Under the pieces are notes generated by a model, which was not told where the DNA came from, did not search any database, and worked only from the letters and a program-made list of their open reading frames with translations. Made by a program: the position numbers and the translations under genes. A stretch of DNA of 64,000 nucleotides, taken from positions 554,191-618,190 of the forward strand of contig NZ_JAUFPK010000001.1 in the NCBI RefSeq assembly GCF_030409225.1. The letters are read 5' to 3'. The DNA is from Aquisalimonas lutea. GTDB taxonomy: Bacteria; Pseudomonadota; Gammaproteobacteria; Nitrococcales; Aquisalimonadaceae. Position 1 is the stretch's first letter, and the number at the start of each line of letters is the position of its first letter. Shown here piece by piece: positions 24,823 to 33,724 of the stretch.

Positions 24823-24841
24823 AGGGCCGCTCAGCGGCCCT
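24823..24841 (-). terminator. Hairpin overlapping the crotonase stop codon
   Basis: AGGGCCGCT (24823-24831) and AGCGGCCCT (24833-24841) form a nine-pair stem with a one-base centre that contains the TGA stop of the crotonase gene. Ribosomes at the stop would disrupt it, so it may tune expression of benE downstream. It may also be a coding coincidence. Confidence 0.4.
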
Positions 24842-25634
24842 GGAAATCCGGCTTGCGCTTGCCGTGAAACGCCTCGACGCCCTCGCGGAAGTCGTCGGAC
24901 GTGCGCAGGCGGCTGTAGCAGTGGCCCTCCATCTCGATGGCCACGCTGAGCCCTGCATCCTCGTTGTCGTTGATCAGGCGCTTGGCGGTCCGCTGCGCCA
25001 TGGGGGCGAAGGCGCGCAGCTCGTCGGCCAGCGCGTCGGTGGCACGCTCCAGCTCGGCATCGGCGACGCACTCCGTGACGAAGCCCCAGTCCAGGGCCTG
25101 CGGGCCGGGGATGCGCTTGCCGCGCATGACCATGTCCTTGGTCCGCGTGATGCCGATCATCTTCTGCAGCCGGGCGGAGCCGCCGGAGCCCGGAATCTGC
25201 CCCAGGCGCTGCTCGGGCAGCGCGTACCGGGTGGTGTCGGTGGCGATACGGAAGTCGCAGGCAAGCGAGAGCTCGAAGCCGACACCGAAGCAATAGCCGC
25301 GGTTGGCCGCGATCACGGGCTTGCTGCAGCGCGCCGGCGCGGCGATGTTCCATGCCAGGTGGGAGACGTGCTCCGGCGAGGCATCCAGAAAGCCCTTGAT
25401 ATTGCCGCCGCTGGAGAAGTGCTCGCCCTCGGCCCGCACGACGATGATGCGCACGCGCGTGTCCGCGTCCAGGGCCTCGAAGGCGGCGCGCAGCTGGTCG
25501 CGCTGGGGCATCTCCACCACGTTCAGCGGCGGGCGGTCCAGGACGATATCGCCCCGCTCGCGCTCGGCGTCGACTTCCACGCGGAAGCCGTCAAGAGGCG
25601 TTTCCAGCGGGCTCTCGGGGGGTCGGATGGTCAT
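24831..25634 (-). CDS. Enoyl-CoA hydratase/isomerase (crotonase) family protein
   Basis: A 267-residue crotonase. The oxyanion-hole segment is HFSSGGNIKGF, followed by NRGYCFGVGFELSLACDFRIA; the first catalytic Glu is in ALPEQRLGQIPGSGG. By eye the second Glu position (TKDMVM) holds Asp, so the reaction may differ from plain hydration. It is encoded between an acyl-CoA ligase and benE, so it probably acts on an aromatic or alicyclic CoA ester. Ring-modifying crotonases and 4-chlorobenzoyl-CoA dehalogenase share the fold and length, but the dehalogenase Trp/Asp pattern is not evident. Confidence 0.85.
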   Translation of the reverse strand: MTIRPPESPLETPLDGFRVEVDAERERGDIVLDRPPLNVVEMPQRDQLRAAFEALDADTRVRIIVVRAEGEHFSSGGNIKGFLDASPEHVSHLAWNIAAPARCSKPVIAANRGYCFGVGFELSLACDFRIATDTTRYALPEQRLGQIPGSGGSARLQKMIGITRTKDMVMRGKRIPGPQALDWGFVTECVADAELERATDALADELRAFAPMAQRTAKRLINDNEDAGLSVAIEMEGHCYSRLRTSDDFREGVEAFHGKRKPDFQGR

Positions 25635-25674
25635 TGCGGACTCCTTCGGTGGTCATCGGGCGCGGTGGGCGCCG

Positions 25675-27195
25675 CTATTCGGGTGCATAGTTGCTGGCGC
25701 GCAGCTCGCGGCGCAGGATCTTGCCCACGGGGGACTTGGGAATCTCGCGCACAAACACGTATCGCCGCGGGCGCTTGAAGTTGGCGATGCCCGAGCTCCG
25801 GCAGTGCTGATCCAGCGCTTCCTCGGTCACCTCCCCGCGGCGGCGGACGAACGCGGTGACGACCTCGCCCCAGCGCTCGTCCGGCATGCCCACCACGATC
25901 ACCTCCTCGACCGCGGGATGCAGCGACAGCGCGTCCTCGATCTCCGCCGGGCTGACGTTCTCGCCGCCGGTGATGATCAGGTCGTCCACGCGCCCCGTAA
26001 CGAAGAGATCGCCTTCTTCATCGAAATAGCCGGTATCGCCGGTGAAGTACCAGCCGTGGCGAATCGCCTTGGCGTCGCCGTCGGGGCGCTTCCAGTAGCC
26101 GTCGAAGGCCTCGTCGCCGGCCAGGTCGGCGATGATCTCGCCTTCCCGGCCCGGGGGCAGGGTTTCGGCGGGATCATCCGCGTCGATGGCGACGACGCGG
26201 ATGCGCTGGTTCAGTCCGCTGCGCCCCGAGGAGCCGGGCTTGCGGGCGGCATCCTGGTCGATGGTGAAGGTGTAGATCTCGGAGCTGCCGTAGTGATTGA
26301 CGAACAGCTCGGGCCGGAAGGCCTCGTTGACGCGCTGCATGAGCCCGGCGCTCATGGGCGCACCGGCGTAGCCGAGCTTCTCCACCCCGCGCACGCGCTC
26401 CGGGGCGAACGCCTCGTGCTCCAGCAGGGCGTGGTACAGCGTCGGCACCAGGTACAGGTTGGTGATGCGCTGGCGCTCGATGAGATCCAGGGTCTCTTCC
26501 GCGTCGAACCGGGGCTGGCAGACGAAGCAGCCGTCCACCAGCGCCATGGCCAGCAGCGAGCGCACGCCCATGGTGTGGTACAGCGGCATGACCCCCAGCG
26601 TGCGCTCACCGTGGGCGTAGCGGTTCTGGGCGACATGGGCCAGCGCCGCCGCCCGCTCGACCCGGTGCCTGCGCGGCACGCCCTTGGGCCGGCTCGTGGT
26701 GCCGGAGGTGTAGAGCATGACGGACAGATCATCGGGCCGGCCGCGCAGGATCGTCCCGGCGGGCGCCGTCGCGCAGAGATCGGCGTAGTCCCACGCGCCG
26801 GTGACGGGGCCGCCCACCGCGACGCGCGGGACGCCTGCCGCACTGTCCGCCGCCCCCACGGCGGCGGCCGCGGCGTCGTCGAAGAACACCGCCCGCGCTT
26901 CGGCGTCCTGCAGGCAGTAATCCACGTCGTCGCCGGTGGCGCGCCAGTTCAGGGGCGTGATGACAACGCCGGCGCACTGGCAGGCCCAGTGCAGCGTGGC
27001 CAGCTGCCAGCGGTTCTGCATCACCGCCAGCAGCCGGTCGCCGTGGCGCAGCCCCAGCTCGCCCAGCCCCCGGGCGGCGCTCTGGACCTCGCGGAACCAG
27101 GCCTGGTAGCTCAACGTCATGTCGCCCTGCACCACGGCGTCGGCATGCGGGCGCCGCTCCACCGAGGCCACCAGGCTGCGGCCGAGATCAAACAT
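25675..27195 (-). CDS. Acyl/aryl-CoA ligase (AMP-forming)
   Basis: A 506-residue ANL-superfamily synthetase, the length of 4-chlorobenzoate/benzoate-type ligases. Motifs: P-loop LYTSGTTSRPKGV (about residue 155), NHYGSSEIYTF, GWYFTGDTGYFDEEG, the hinge GRVDDLIITGGENV, and the C-terminal catalytic Lys in SPVGKILRRELR. It would activate an imported aromatic acid to its CoA thioester. GGAGGAGAACGAGC precedes the ATG at 27195, which lies inside the end of the 2Fe-2S subunit gene (8-base overlap). The alternative start upstream adds residues without homology. Confidence 0.9.
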   Translation of the reverse strand: MFDLGRSLVASVERRPHADAVVQGDMTLSYQAWFREVQSAARGLGELGLRHGDRLLAVMQNRWQLATLHWACQCAGVVITPLNWRATGDDVDYCLQDAEARAVFFDDAAAAAVGAADSAAGVPRVAVGGPVTGAWDYADLCATAPAGTILRGRPDDLSVMLYTSGTTSRPKGVPRRHRVERAAALAHVAQNRYAHGERTLGVMPLYHTMGVRSLLAMALVDGCFVCQPRFDAEETLDLIERQRITNLYLVPTLYHALLEHEAFAPERVRGVEKLGYAGAPMSAGLMQRVNEAFRPELFVNHYGSSEIYTFTIDQDAARKPGSSGRSGLNQRIRVVAIDADDPAETLPPGREGEIIADLAGDEAFDGYWKRPDGDAKAIRHGWYFTGDTGYFDEEGDLFVTGRVDDLIITGGENVSPAEIEDALSLHPAVEEVIVVGMPDERWGEVVTAFVRRRGEVTEEALDQHCRSSGIANFKRPRRYVFVREIPKSPVGKILRRELRASNYAPE

Positions 27196-27706
27196 GCTCG
27201 TTCTCCTCCGTTGTACTCCCGGACCGTTGCTCCGCGACCTCGACAATCGCCCGGACGATGCCCGTATAGCCGGTGCAGCGGCACAGATGGCCGGTCAGCA
27301 TGTCGCGCACGTCGGCCTCGCGCGGCCGCGGGTTGCGGGCGAGAAAGTCGGTGCAGGACATGAGGATGCCGGCGGTGCAGAAGCCGCACTGCAGCGCGTG
27401 GTGACGCCGGAACGCCTGCTGGAGGTCGTTGAGCACGCCGTCCTCGGCCAGGTTCTCCACGGTCTCGACGTCACGGCCGTCGACCTGCACCGCCAGCGTC
27501 AGGCAGGCCCGGCAGGCATGCCCGTCGATGAGCACGGTGCACGCCCCGCAGACCCCGTGCTCGCAGCCCACGTGCGTCCCCGTGAGCCCCATGTCGTGGC
27601 GCAGGAAGTCGCTCAGCAGCAGTCGCGGCTCGGCGTGACCGGTGCGCTCCCGGCCGTTGAGGCGAAACGTGACGGGGTGGCTTCGGCCGGCATCGAGACG
27701 TTTCAT
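27188..27706 (-). CDS. Molybdenum hydroxylase 2Fe-2S subunit (CoxS/XdhC-like)
   Basis: A 172-residue electron-transfer subunit with two [2Fe-2S] clusters. The N-terminal plant-type ferredoxin motif is [15 protein letters not shown] with a later CLTL; the C-terminal domain has [12 protein letters not shown] and [11 protein letters not shown]. It shuttles electrons from the Mo site to FAD. Its start overlaps the FAD-subunit stop (27703-27706) and its end overlaps the CoA ligase start, so the genes are translationally coupled. Confidence 0.95.
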   Translation of the reverse strand: MKRLDAGRSHPVTFRLNGRERTGHAEPRLLLSDFLRHDMGLTGTHVGCEHGVCGACTVLIDGHACRACLTLAVQVDGRDVETVENLAEDGVLNDLQQAFRRHHALQCGFCTAGILMSCTDFLARNPRPREADVRDMLTGHLCRCTGYTGIVRAIVEVAEQRSGSTTEENEHV

Positions 27707-28515
27707 GGCGCGGTCTCCGTGAGCAGCGTATAGCCCAGCTCGCGCACGAGCTGACGGCGGTAGCGGGCACTGGCGTGGCCGTCATCCTCGCCGCCCAGCT
27801 CCCAGGCCAGGGCGTCCAGGTCGTCGGCCAGGGCCGCTCCCGGCTTCATGCGCCGGACGACGGGCCGGTCGGCGACGCCGCCGACACCCAGCCATGCCTC
27901 GTCACCGCGGACCTCCGCGGCCAGGGCGACCAGGGCGAAATCGCCGTGACGCATGGCCACCTCGCGGAAGCCAAAGCGGGACCCGGGCCGGGCCACCGGC
28001 AGGTGTACCTCCGTGAGCACCTCGTCCGGCTCCCGGGCGGTGGTGAGCACACCCTGAAAGAAGTCGTCCGCCGGAACGGTCCGGCGGCGGCGGCGCGACT
28101 CCAGCACCACGGAGCCGCCCAGCGTGGCGAGGCAAAGCGGCAGCTCGGCGCTGGGATCGGCGTGCACCAGGGAGCCACCGATGGTGCCGCGGTTGCGGGT
28201 CTGGTAATGGCCCACCCAGGGCAGGGCCCGGGCCACCAGCGGCACCGTCTCGGCCAGGCCGGGCCAGGCGAGCAGCTCCGCCTGGCGAACCGCGGCGCCC
28301 ACCACCAGCGTGTCGCCGCGCCGCTCGATCCGCCGGAGCTCTTCCACGGCGGTAATGTCCACCAGCAGCCCGGGCTGCGCGAAACGCATGTTCAGCACCG
28401 CCATGAGCGACTGCCCGCCGGCGAGCACACGGACCTGCTCGGAGCCTTCGGCGAGCAGCGTGAGGACCTCGTCGCGGGTGGTGGCACGCACGTAGTCGAA
28501 GGGGGCCGGCTTCAT
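27703..28515 (-). CDS. Molybdenum hydroxylase FAD-binding subunit (CoxM-like)
   Basis: A 270-residue FAD subunit. FAD motifs: VLAGGQSLMAVLNMRFA near residue 35 and TRNRGTIGGSLVHADPSAELP near 105. The length leaves no room for the roughly 40-residue [4Fe-4S] insertion of 4-hydroxybenzoyl-CoA reductase, so the enzyme is more likely an oxidative hydroxylase than a reductive dehydroxylase. ATG at 28515 overlaps the large-subunit stop. FAD would pass electrons to NAD+, a quinone or a cytochrome, as yet unknown. Confidence 0.94.
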   Translation of the reverse strand: MKPAPFDYVRATTRDEVLTLLAEGSEQVRVLAGGQSLMAVLNMRFAQPGLLVDITAVEELRRIERRGDTLVVGAAVRQAELLAWPGLAETVPLVARALPWVGHYQTRNRGTIGGSLVHADPSAELPLCLATLGGSVVLESRRRRRTVPADDFFQGVLTTAREPDEVLTEVHLPVARPGSRFGFREVAMRHGDFALVALAAEVRGDEAWLGVGGVADRPVVRRMKPGAALADDLDALAWELGGEDDGHASARYRRQLVRELGYTLLTETAP

Positions 28516-31511
28516 GGCGCACCTCCGCGCCCCAGGAGACGCAGGAGCCAGGCCCTGAAGCGTCGCCCCCATGCCCGGTCGCCCGCGCTTGCGCCCGGCC
28601 CGTCCACTTCCTGGCGCAGGCGCGCGAAGATCTGGTCGACAACCACCCGCGAGGCGCCCTGGAGCATGCGCGCGCCGACACTGGCCACCTTGCCGGTGAC
28701 CGCCGCCTGGTAGTCGTACGCCAGCTGCGTTCCCCCGCCCTCACGCGGCGACAGGCGCACGGCCGCACCGCCTTCGGCGGTGCCGACGGCGCTGGAGCCG
28801 GCGCCGTTGAGGCGCAGGGCGTGGGGCGGATCGAGGTCCGTGAGGGAGACCCGCGCCTCGAAGCGGGCCTTGATCAGGCCCACGCCCACGGTGACATCGG
28901 CCCGGTAGGCGTTGTCGCCGTCCTGCTCCAGCGCGTGGCAGCCGGGGATGATGCGGCTGAGCACCCCCGGGTCGAGCATGGCGTGGTACACGGTGTCCGC
29001 GTCGGCTTCCAGCTCCACCACGCCGGTGGCCCGCAGGGTCGAGCCGCCGGCCGGGGCCTCGATGGACGGTGCCGCATGGGCGGCCGGCGGCTCCGACTCC
29101 GTGATGCCGATCATCTCGCGCACGCGGGACGGGGTCAGCGGCAGCCGGATATCGCGCTGCCCGAGGGCATCCGCCACGGCGTTGGCGATGCACACCGGCG
29201 TGCTCATGTTGTTGCCCTCACCCACCCCCTTGGCGCCCAGCGGCGTGAACGGCGACGGTGTCTCCTGGTGGAGGATCACCGGCTCCGGGACTTCGGCGGC
29301 GGTAGGAATGAGGTAATCCGCCAGGGTGCCGGAGCGGAAGCTGCCGTCGTCGCCGTAGGCGAGCTCCTCGTACAGCGCCGCGCCCACGGCCTGGGCGAAG
29401 CCGCCGCGGATCTGGCCGTCCACCAGGTCCGGGTTCAGCAGACGCCCGGCGTCATGGGTGGTCACGTAGCGGTCCAGGGTGACCCGGCCGGTGACCGGGT
29501 CGATGTCCACGCCGCAGTAGTCGAAGACGAACCCGTAGCACAGCGAGCTGTTGATGCGGTCGTCGTCGTCCGGCGCCGCGAGCTCCGGCGGACTCCAGAA
29601 GGCGGTCTCGCGGAGACCGCCCGGCTCGTCCTCGGGCAACAGCCCGGGGGACCAGTGAACCGCTCCGGCGGCGCGGTGGAACGACAGCGAGCGCGCCGGG
29701 TCGTTGCGGTCATGGATGCGGCCGTCGGCAAACACCAGGTCGCCGGGGTCAGCGCCCATCTGGGCCGCCGCGATGCGCGCCAGCCGGTCGCGCGCCCGGG
29801 TGGCGGCCTTGTGGACCGCACCGGCCACAGCGCCGGCGAAGCGGCTGGAATAGTTGCCGGAGGCGATGGACCAGGCATCCTTGCCCGTGTCCAGGGCCAC
29901 ATGCACCGACACCGCCTCCCGGGGGACCCCCAGGACGTCGGCGACCACCTGCGCAGCGGCCGTGCGGTGCCCCTGTCCCTGGGGCACCGAGGCGATCTGC
30001 ACCGACACGGAGCCCAGCGGGTCCACGGTCAGCGTCGCCGTGCTCACGGCCCCGTTCTTGGGCCCGGCACGGCGGCGCTCCTCGGGGGTCATGGCCGTGG
30101 TGATATAGCCCATGTTGGAGATCGACGGCTCCACCACGGCGGCGAAGCCGATGCCGTAGTAGCGCCCGGCGGCCCGTGCGGCGGCGCGGCGCTCCTCCAG
30201 CTCCTGCAGGCCACCGCCCGTGCGGGCGAGCTCCACGGCGGCGTGATAGTTGCCCGAATCCAGGAGCGAGCCGGCGGGGGCGCGGTACGGGAAGGCATCC
30301 GCCGGGATCAGGTTGCGCAGGATCACCGTCAGGGGGTCCAGCCCCAGCTCCACGGCGACGTGCTGCACCAGGCGCTCAAGGGCGAAATAGACCTGCGGTC
30401 CGCCGAAGCCGCGATTCAGTCCACTGGGCGTCTTGTTGGTCAGCACCACGCGGTTGCGCACGGCCAGGTTGCGCACGGCATAGGCGCCGGTGAGCGTGCC
30501 GTGCATGCGGTAGAACGTGGCCGGCTCCGGCGCCCGCAGGTAGGCGCCGCAGTCGTCCAGCTGGTCGTAGCGCAGCCCCTGGATGCGGCCGTCCTCGGCC
30601 ACCGCCGCCTCGATGGTGGTCACCCGGTTGGTGGCGGACGAGGCCGCCTGGAGGTGCTCGAGGCGGTCCTCTACCCATTTCACCGGCGCACCCGCCTTGC
30701 GGGCTGCCAGCGCCATCAGCACGACGTAGCTGAGAACACCCTGCTTGATACCGAAACTGCCGCCGGAATCCGGCGGCGTGCGCAGGCGCAGCCCCGCTCC
30801 CGACACCTTCAGCGCCCGCGCCATCACCGAGTGCAGGGCGAACGGTCCCTGGAAGTTCGCGGCCACGTCATAGCCGCCATCCGCCGGGTCGTACCGGGCG
30901 ACGACGACGTAGCACTCGATGGGCGTACACGAGTTGCGCGGATAGTCGATCTTCAGGGAGACATGGCGGGCGGCCTCGCGGAACGCCCGGTCGGGCTCGC
31001 CGTAGCTGAAGCTGCGGTCGTTGACCACGTTGCTGCCCACGGCCTCGTGCAGCACCGGCGCATCGCCGGCGACGGCGGCTTCCGTAGCCACGACCGCGTC
31101 GAGGACCTCGTAGTCGGCCCGAATGGCGTCCAGCGCGTCCTCGGCGAGGTACCGCGAGTCGGCCACCACGACGGCCACCGGCTCGCCGACATAGCGCACG
31201 CGGTCGACGGCGAGGCACCAGTGCTCCATGGGCTGGCGCACGCCCACGGGCAGGGGCGCCGCCCAGCGCTGCACGTCGGCGCCGGTCAGCACCGCATGCA
31301 CGCCGGGCATGGCCAGGGCCTCGCCGGCGTCCAGCGCCACCAGGCGGGCGTGGGCGTGCGGCGAGCGCAGCACGGCCGCCTGCAGGGTGCCAGGCGTTGT
31401 CGCCAGATCGTCCGCGTACTGGCCGAGCCCGCGCAGGAGCGCGTCGTCCTCCAGCCGGGTCTGCCGCTCGCCGAGCGCGCTGGTTGTCGATTCCTGGGTC
31501 GCTGTCGCCAT
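28512..31511 (-). CDS. Molybdenum hydroxylase large subunit fused to a CoxG-like SRPBCC domain
   Basis: A 999-residue protein. Residues 1-780 or so are an aldehyde oxidase/xanthine dehydrogenase-type molybdopterin subunit: LRSPHAHARLVALD near the N terminus, the active-site loop LNRGFGGPQ near 365 (xanthine-dehydrogenase-like rather than the CO-dehydrogenase AYRCSFR), and the catalytic Glu in KGVGEGNN near 775. Residues about 825-980 form an SRPBCC/CoxG domain (VVELEADADTVYHAMLDP, later GAGSSAVGTAEGG and LAYDYQAAVTGKVASVG), followed by a basic amphipathic tail. CoxG is normally a separate gene. I chose ATG 31511; an upstream extension of 81 codons lacks homology. It probably hydroxylates an N-heterocyclic or aromatic substrate. 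Confidence 0.92.
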   Translation of the reverse strand: MATATQESTTSALGERQTRLEDDALLRGLGQYADDLATTPGTLQAAVLRSPHAHARLVALDAGEALAMPGVHAVLTGADVQRWAAPLPVGVRQPMEHWCLAVDRVRYVGEPVAVVVADSRYLAEDALDAIRADYEVLDAVVATEAAVAGDAPVLHEAVGSNVVNDRSFSYGEPDRAFREAARHVSLKIDYPRNSCTPIECYVVVARYDPADGGYDVAANFQGPFALHSVMARALKVSGAGLRLRTPPDSGGSFGIKQGVLSYVVLMALAARKAGAPVKWVEDRLEHLQAASSATNRVTTIEAAVAEDGRIQGLRYDQLDDCGAYLRAPEPATFYRMHGTLTGAYAVRNLAVRNRVVLTNKTPSGLNRGFGGPQVYFALERLVQHVAVELGLDPLTVILRNLIPADAFPYRAPAGSLLDSGNYHAAVELARTGGGLQELEERRAAARAAGRYYGIGFAAVVEPSISNMGYITTAMTPEERRRAGPKNGAVSTATLTVDPLGSVSVQIASVPQGQGHRTAAAQVVADVLGVPREAVSVHVALDTGKDAWSIASGNYSSRFAGAVAGAVHKAATRARDRLARIAAAQMGADPGDLVFADGRIHDRNDPARSLSFHRAAGAVHWSPGLLPEDEPGGLRETAFWSPPELAAPDDDDRINSSLCYGFVFDYCGVDIDPVTGRVTLDRYVTTHDAGRLLNPDLVDGQIRGGFAQAVGAALYEELAYGDDGSFRSGTLADYLIPTAAEVPEPVILHQETPSPFTPLGAKGVGEGNNMSTPVCIANAVADALGQRDIRLPLTPSRVREMIGITESEPPAAHAAPSIEAPAGGSTLRATGVVELEADADTVYHAMLDPGVLSRIIPGCHALEQDGDNAYRADVTVGVGLIKARFEARVSLTDLDPPHALRLNGAGSSAVGTAEGGAAVRLSPREGGGTQLAYDYQAAVTGKVASVGARMLQGASRVVVDQIFARLRQEVDGPGASAGDRAWGRRFRAWLLRLLGRGGAP

Positions 31512-31842
31512 GGTATCCGCGTTCGCCGCTGCGATTGCCGCCGTCACCTGGGGAACGGCTGAACTCAGCCTATGCAGCCTGCAGCGCAACAAGCATTGCC
31601 AACGGGGACGAATACTGGCGCGGCGATCCGGCAATTTGCCCGAGAGTCCGGCGCGCCCGGGGCGGGTGCCATGCGTGTTGAACACCGCAACGGCATCGTT
31701 ACACCGCTGCTGAACACGCGCGCGCCGGTGGTGCAGAATGCCGGTCTTGTCCACGGGGCACCGATGGGCGCACCGTCACATCGAACCCCCGGGCGTGTAC
31801 TGTGCGCCCGGGACGACAGAACAGCGAGCGAGGAAGTCCGTC
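31512..31842. other. 331-base divergent region between Mo-hydroxylase operon and Kef gene
   Basis: It must hold the promoters of both the long minus-strand aromatic block and the plus-strand antiporter. The only clear structure is a hairpin at 31788-31812. I found no convincing sigma-70 pair. A sigma-54-like TGGCA...TTGC on the minus strand (about 31587-31602) has the wrong spacing. Confidence 0.45.
31788..31812. repeat. Inverted repeat in the Kef gene leader
   Basis: CCCGGGCG at 31788-31795 pairs with CGCCCGGG at 31805-31812 around a nine-base loop, 30 bases before the antiporter start. It could be an mRNA leader hairpin or an operator. Confidence 0.35.
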
Positions 31843-33630
31843 ATGGCGGAGACAGGTATCGTGCAGATGGTCGGGCCGGCGGTGGTGCTCCTCACCTCGG
31901 CGGTGGTCGCCGTGCCCCTGTTCCGCAAGCTCGGCCTGGGTTCGGTTCTCGGCTACTTCTCCGGCGGGCTTCTTGTCGGCCCATCGGTGCTGGGCATCTT
32001 CACCGAGCCGTCAACGATCCTGCATATCTCCGAGCTGGGGGTGGTCATGTTCCTGTTCCTCATCGGGCTGGAGATGCGCCCCCAGAAGCTCTGGGCGCTG
32101 CGCGGGCAGATCTTCGGCCTGGGGCTGGCCCAGGTCGCCGTGTGCATCGCCCTGCTGACCGGCGCGGGAGTGCTGTACGGGCTGGCGCCGGCCACGGCGT
32201 TCATCGCCGGCTCGGGGTTCGTCCTGTCGTCCACGGCGGTGATCATGTCGGTCCTGCAGGAGCGGGGCGAGCTCGCCGGCGGGCAGGGCCAGCGCGCCGT
32301 GTCGATCCTGCTGCTGGAAGACCTCATGATCGTCCCCCTGCTGGTGGTCGTCACCTTCATGAGCCCTGCCTCGGGGGCGGCCAATGGCGTCGATGTCGCC
32401 GCCGTGGCGACGGCGCTCGGGGCCATCGGCCTGGTGATCGCGGCCGGCCGCTGGCTGCTGGACCCGTTCTTCGCGCTGCTGGCCCGGGCCCGGGCCACGG
32501 AGGTCCTGACCGCCGGGGCGCTGCTGGTCGTGCTCGGTTCCGCCCTGCTGATGGAGTACAGCGGCCTGTCCATGGCTATGGGGGCATTCCTGGCGGGCGT
32601 GATGCTGTCCGGGTCGGGCTACCGGCATCAGATCGAGACCGACATCGAGCCCTTCAAGGGCCTGCTGATGGGGCTGTTCTTCCTGGCGGTCGGCATGTCC
32701 CTCGATCTCGCGGTGGTCGCCGCGCAGTGGCACGTCATCGTCGCGCTGCTGGCGCTGTTCGTGGCGGTGAAATCCATCGGCATCTACGCCGTCGCGCGGG
32801 CGTTCGGCGCAACCAACCGCCAGGGGCTGCGGCGCGTTTCGCTGTTCGCCCAGGGCGGCGAGTTCGCCTTCGTGCTCTACACCGCCGCGGTCAGCGGCGG
32901 GGTGATCGACGCCTCGGACAACGCCGTGTTCGCGAGCGTCGTCATCCTCTCCATGGCGCTCACCCCGCTGACGCTCCTCGCCGCGGATCGCTGGCTGGAC
33001 GGCGACGCGCGCGCGTCGCTGGACGGGGTCGAGGCGGCCCGCGGGCTGAGAGGCCGCGTCCTGATCATCGGTTTCGGGCGCTTCGGGCAGATCGCTTCCC
33101 AGGCGCTGCTCGCCCAGGGCATCGACGTCTCGCTCATCGACAACGATCCCGACCGTATCCGCGAGGCGGAGAAGTTCGGCTTCAAGGTCTACTACGGCGA
33201 CGGCAGGCGGCTCGACATCCTGCGCCACTCGGGAGCGGAGACGGCGGACGCGATCATGGTCTGCATCGACGACCGCGCGGGGGTCAACCGCATCGTGGAG
33301 CTGGTCAGGCAGCATTTCCCGTCGGGGAAGCTGCTGGTCCGCTCCTATGATCGCGGCCACGCCATCGGGCTGCGCAACTCCGGTGTCGACTACGAGATGC
33401 GCGAGACCCTGGAGTCGGCCTTGGCTTTCGGCGGTGCCGGTCTTCAGGCGCTCGGCATGACGGCCTTCGACGCCGGCGAGGTGATCGACGAGATCCGGCG
33501 GCGGGATCAGGAGCGGCTGGCGGCGCAGATCCAGGAAGGGGTGCTTGCCGGGCGCGATCTCCTGCACGTGGCGCCGCGCCCGGAGCCGCTGATCACGCCG
33601 CGCGGCAGGGCGGCCGGGCGCGAGACCTGA
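31843..33630 (+). CDS. CPA2-family cation/H+ antiporter, Kef type
   Basis: A 595-residue membrane protein with a Na+/H+-exchanger-like translocator of about twelve spans (residues 1-390) and a C-terminal RCK/TrkA-N domain starting near residue 405 (VLIIGFGRFGQIASQ, a GxGxxG nucleotide-binding motif). LGYFSGGLLVGPSVLGIF and MGAFLAGVMLSGSGYRHQIE are typical of KefB/KefC. Such proteins export K+ in exchange for H+, gated by glutathione adducts or nucleotides. No KefF/KefG partner is nearby, but a nitroreductase gene follows. AGGAAG precedes the ATG at 31843. Confidence 0.92.
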   Translation: MAETGIVQMVGPAVVLLTSAVVAVPLFRKLGLGSVLGYFSGGLLVGPSVLGIFTEPSTILHISELGVVMFLFLIGLEMRPQKLWALRGQIFGLGLAQVAVCIALLTGAGVLYGLAPATAFIAGSGFVLSSTAVIMSVLQERGELAGGQGQRAVSILLLEDLMIVPLLVVVTFMSPASGAANGVDVAAVATALGAIGLVIAAGRWLLDPFFALLARARATEVLTAGALLVVLGSALLMEYSGLSMAMGAFLAGVMLSGSGYRHQIETDIEPFKGLLMGLFFLAVGMSLDLAVVAAQWHVIVALLALFVAVKSIGIYAVARAFGATNRQGLRRVSLFAQGGEFAFVLYTAAVSGGVIDASDNAVFASVVILSMALTPLTLLAADRWLDGDARASLDGVEAARGLRGRVLIIGFGRFGQIASQALLAQGIDVSLIDNDPDRIREAEKFGFKVYYGDGRRLDILRHSGAETADAIMVCIDDRAGVNRIVELVRQHFPSGKLLVRSYDRGHAIGLRNSGVDYEMRETLESALAFGGAGLQALGMTAFDAGEVIDEIRRRDQERLAAQIQEGVLAGRDLLHVAPRPEPLITPRGRAAGRET

Positions 33631-33638
33631 ATCGCCGA

Positions 33639-33659
33639 CGGCAGCGGTGGGCGCTGCCG
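33639..33659 (+). terminator. Hairpin after the Kef antiporter gene
   Basis: CGGCAGCG at 33639-33646 pairs with CGCTGCCG at 33652-33659 (eight pairs, five-base loop), nine bases after the stop codon. No U run. Confidence 0.5.
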
Positions 33660-33724
33660 CTCAGCGCGCCTGCGGCCGTACCGAGCTACCTCGATCCGTG
33701 GACGATGCGGTACGATTGCCGCCC

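Noticed and set aside
24831-27195. Ligase-crotonase pair as a 4-chlorobenzoate dehalogenation unit
   Set aside because: Lengths fit, but the crotonase keeps a hydratase-like Glu and I could not see the Trp/Asp dehalogenase signature; no thioesterase gene follows.
25675-31511. 4-hydroxybenzoyl-CoA reductase (HcrABC) as the identity of the Mo enzyme
   Set aside because: The FAD subunit is 270 residues and lacks space for the [4Fe-4S] insertion that marks HcrB.
28821-31562. A 913-codon plus-strand open frame opposite the Mo-hydroxylase large subunit
   Set aside because: Its translation is dominated by Gly, Arg, His and Ala with no recognisable domain; it mirrors a well-supported gene on the other strand.
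31587-31602. Minus-strand TGGCA...TTGC resembling a sigma-54 promoter upstream of the Mo-hydroxylase operon
   Set aside because: The distance between the GG and GC elements is one base too long for the strict sigma-54 spacing, and no enhancer-binding regulator is nearby.
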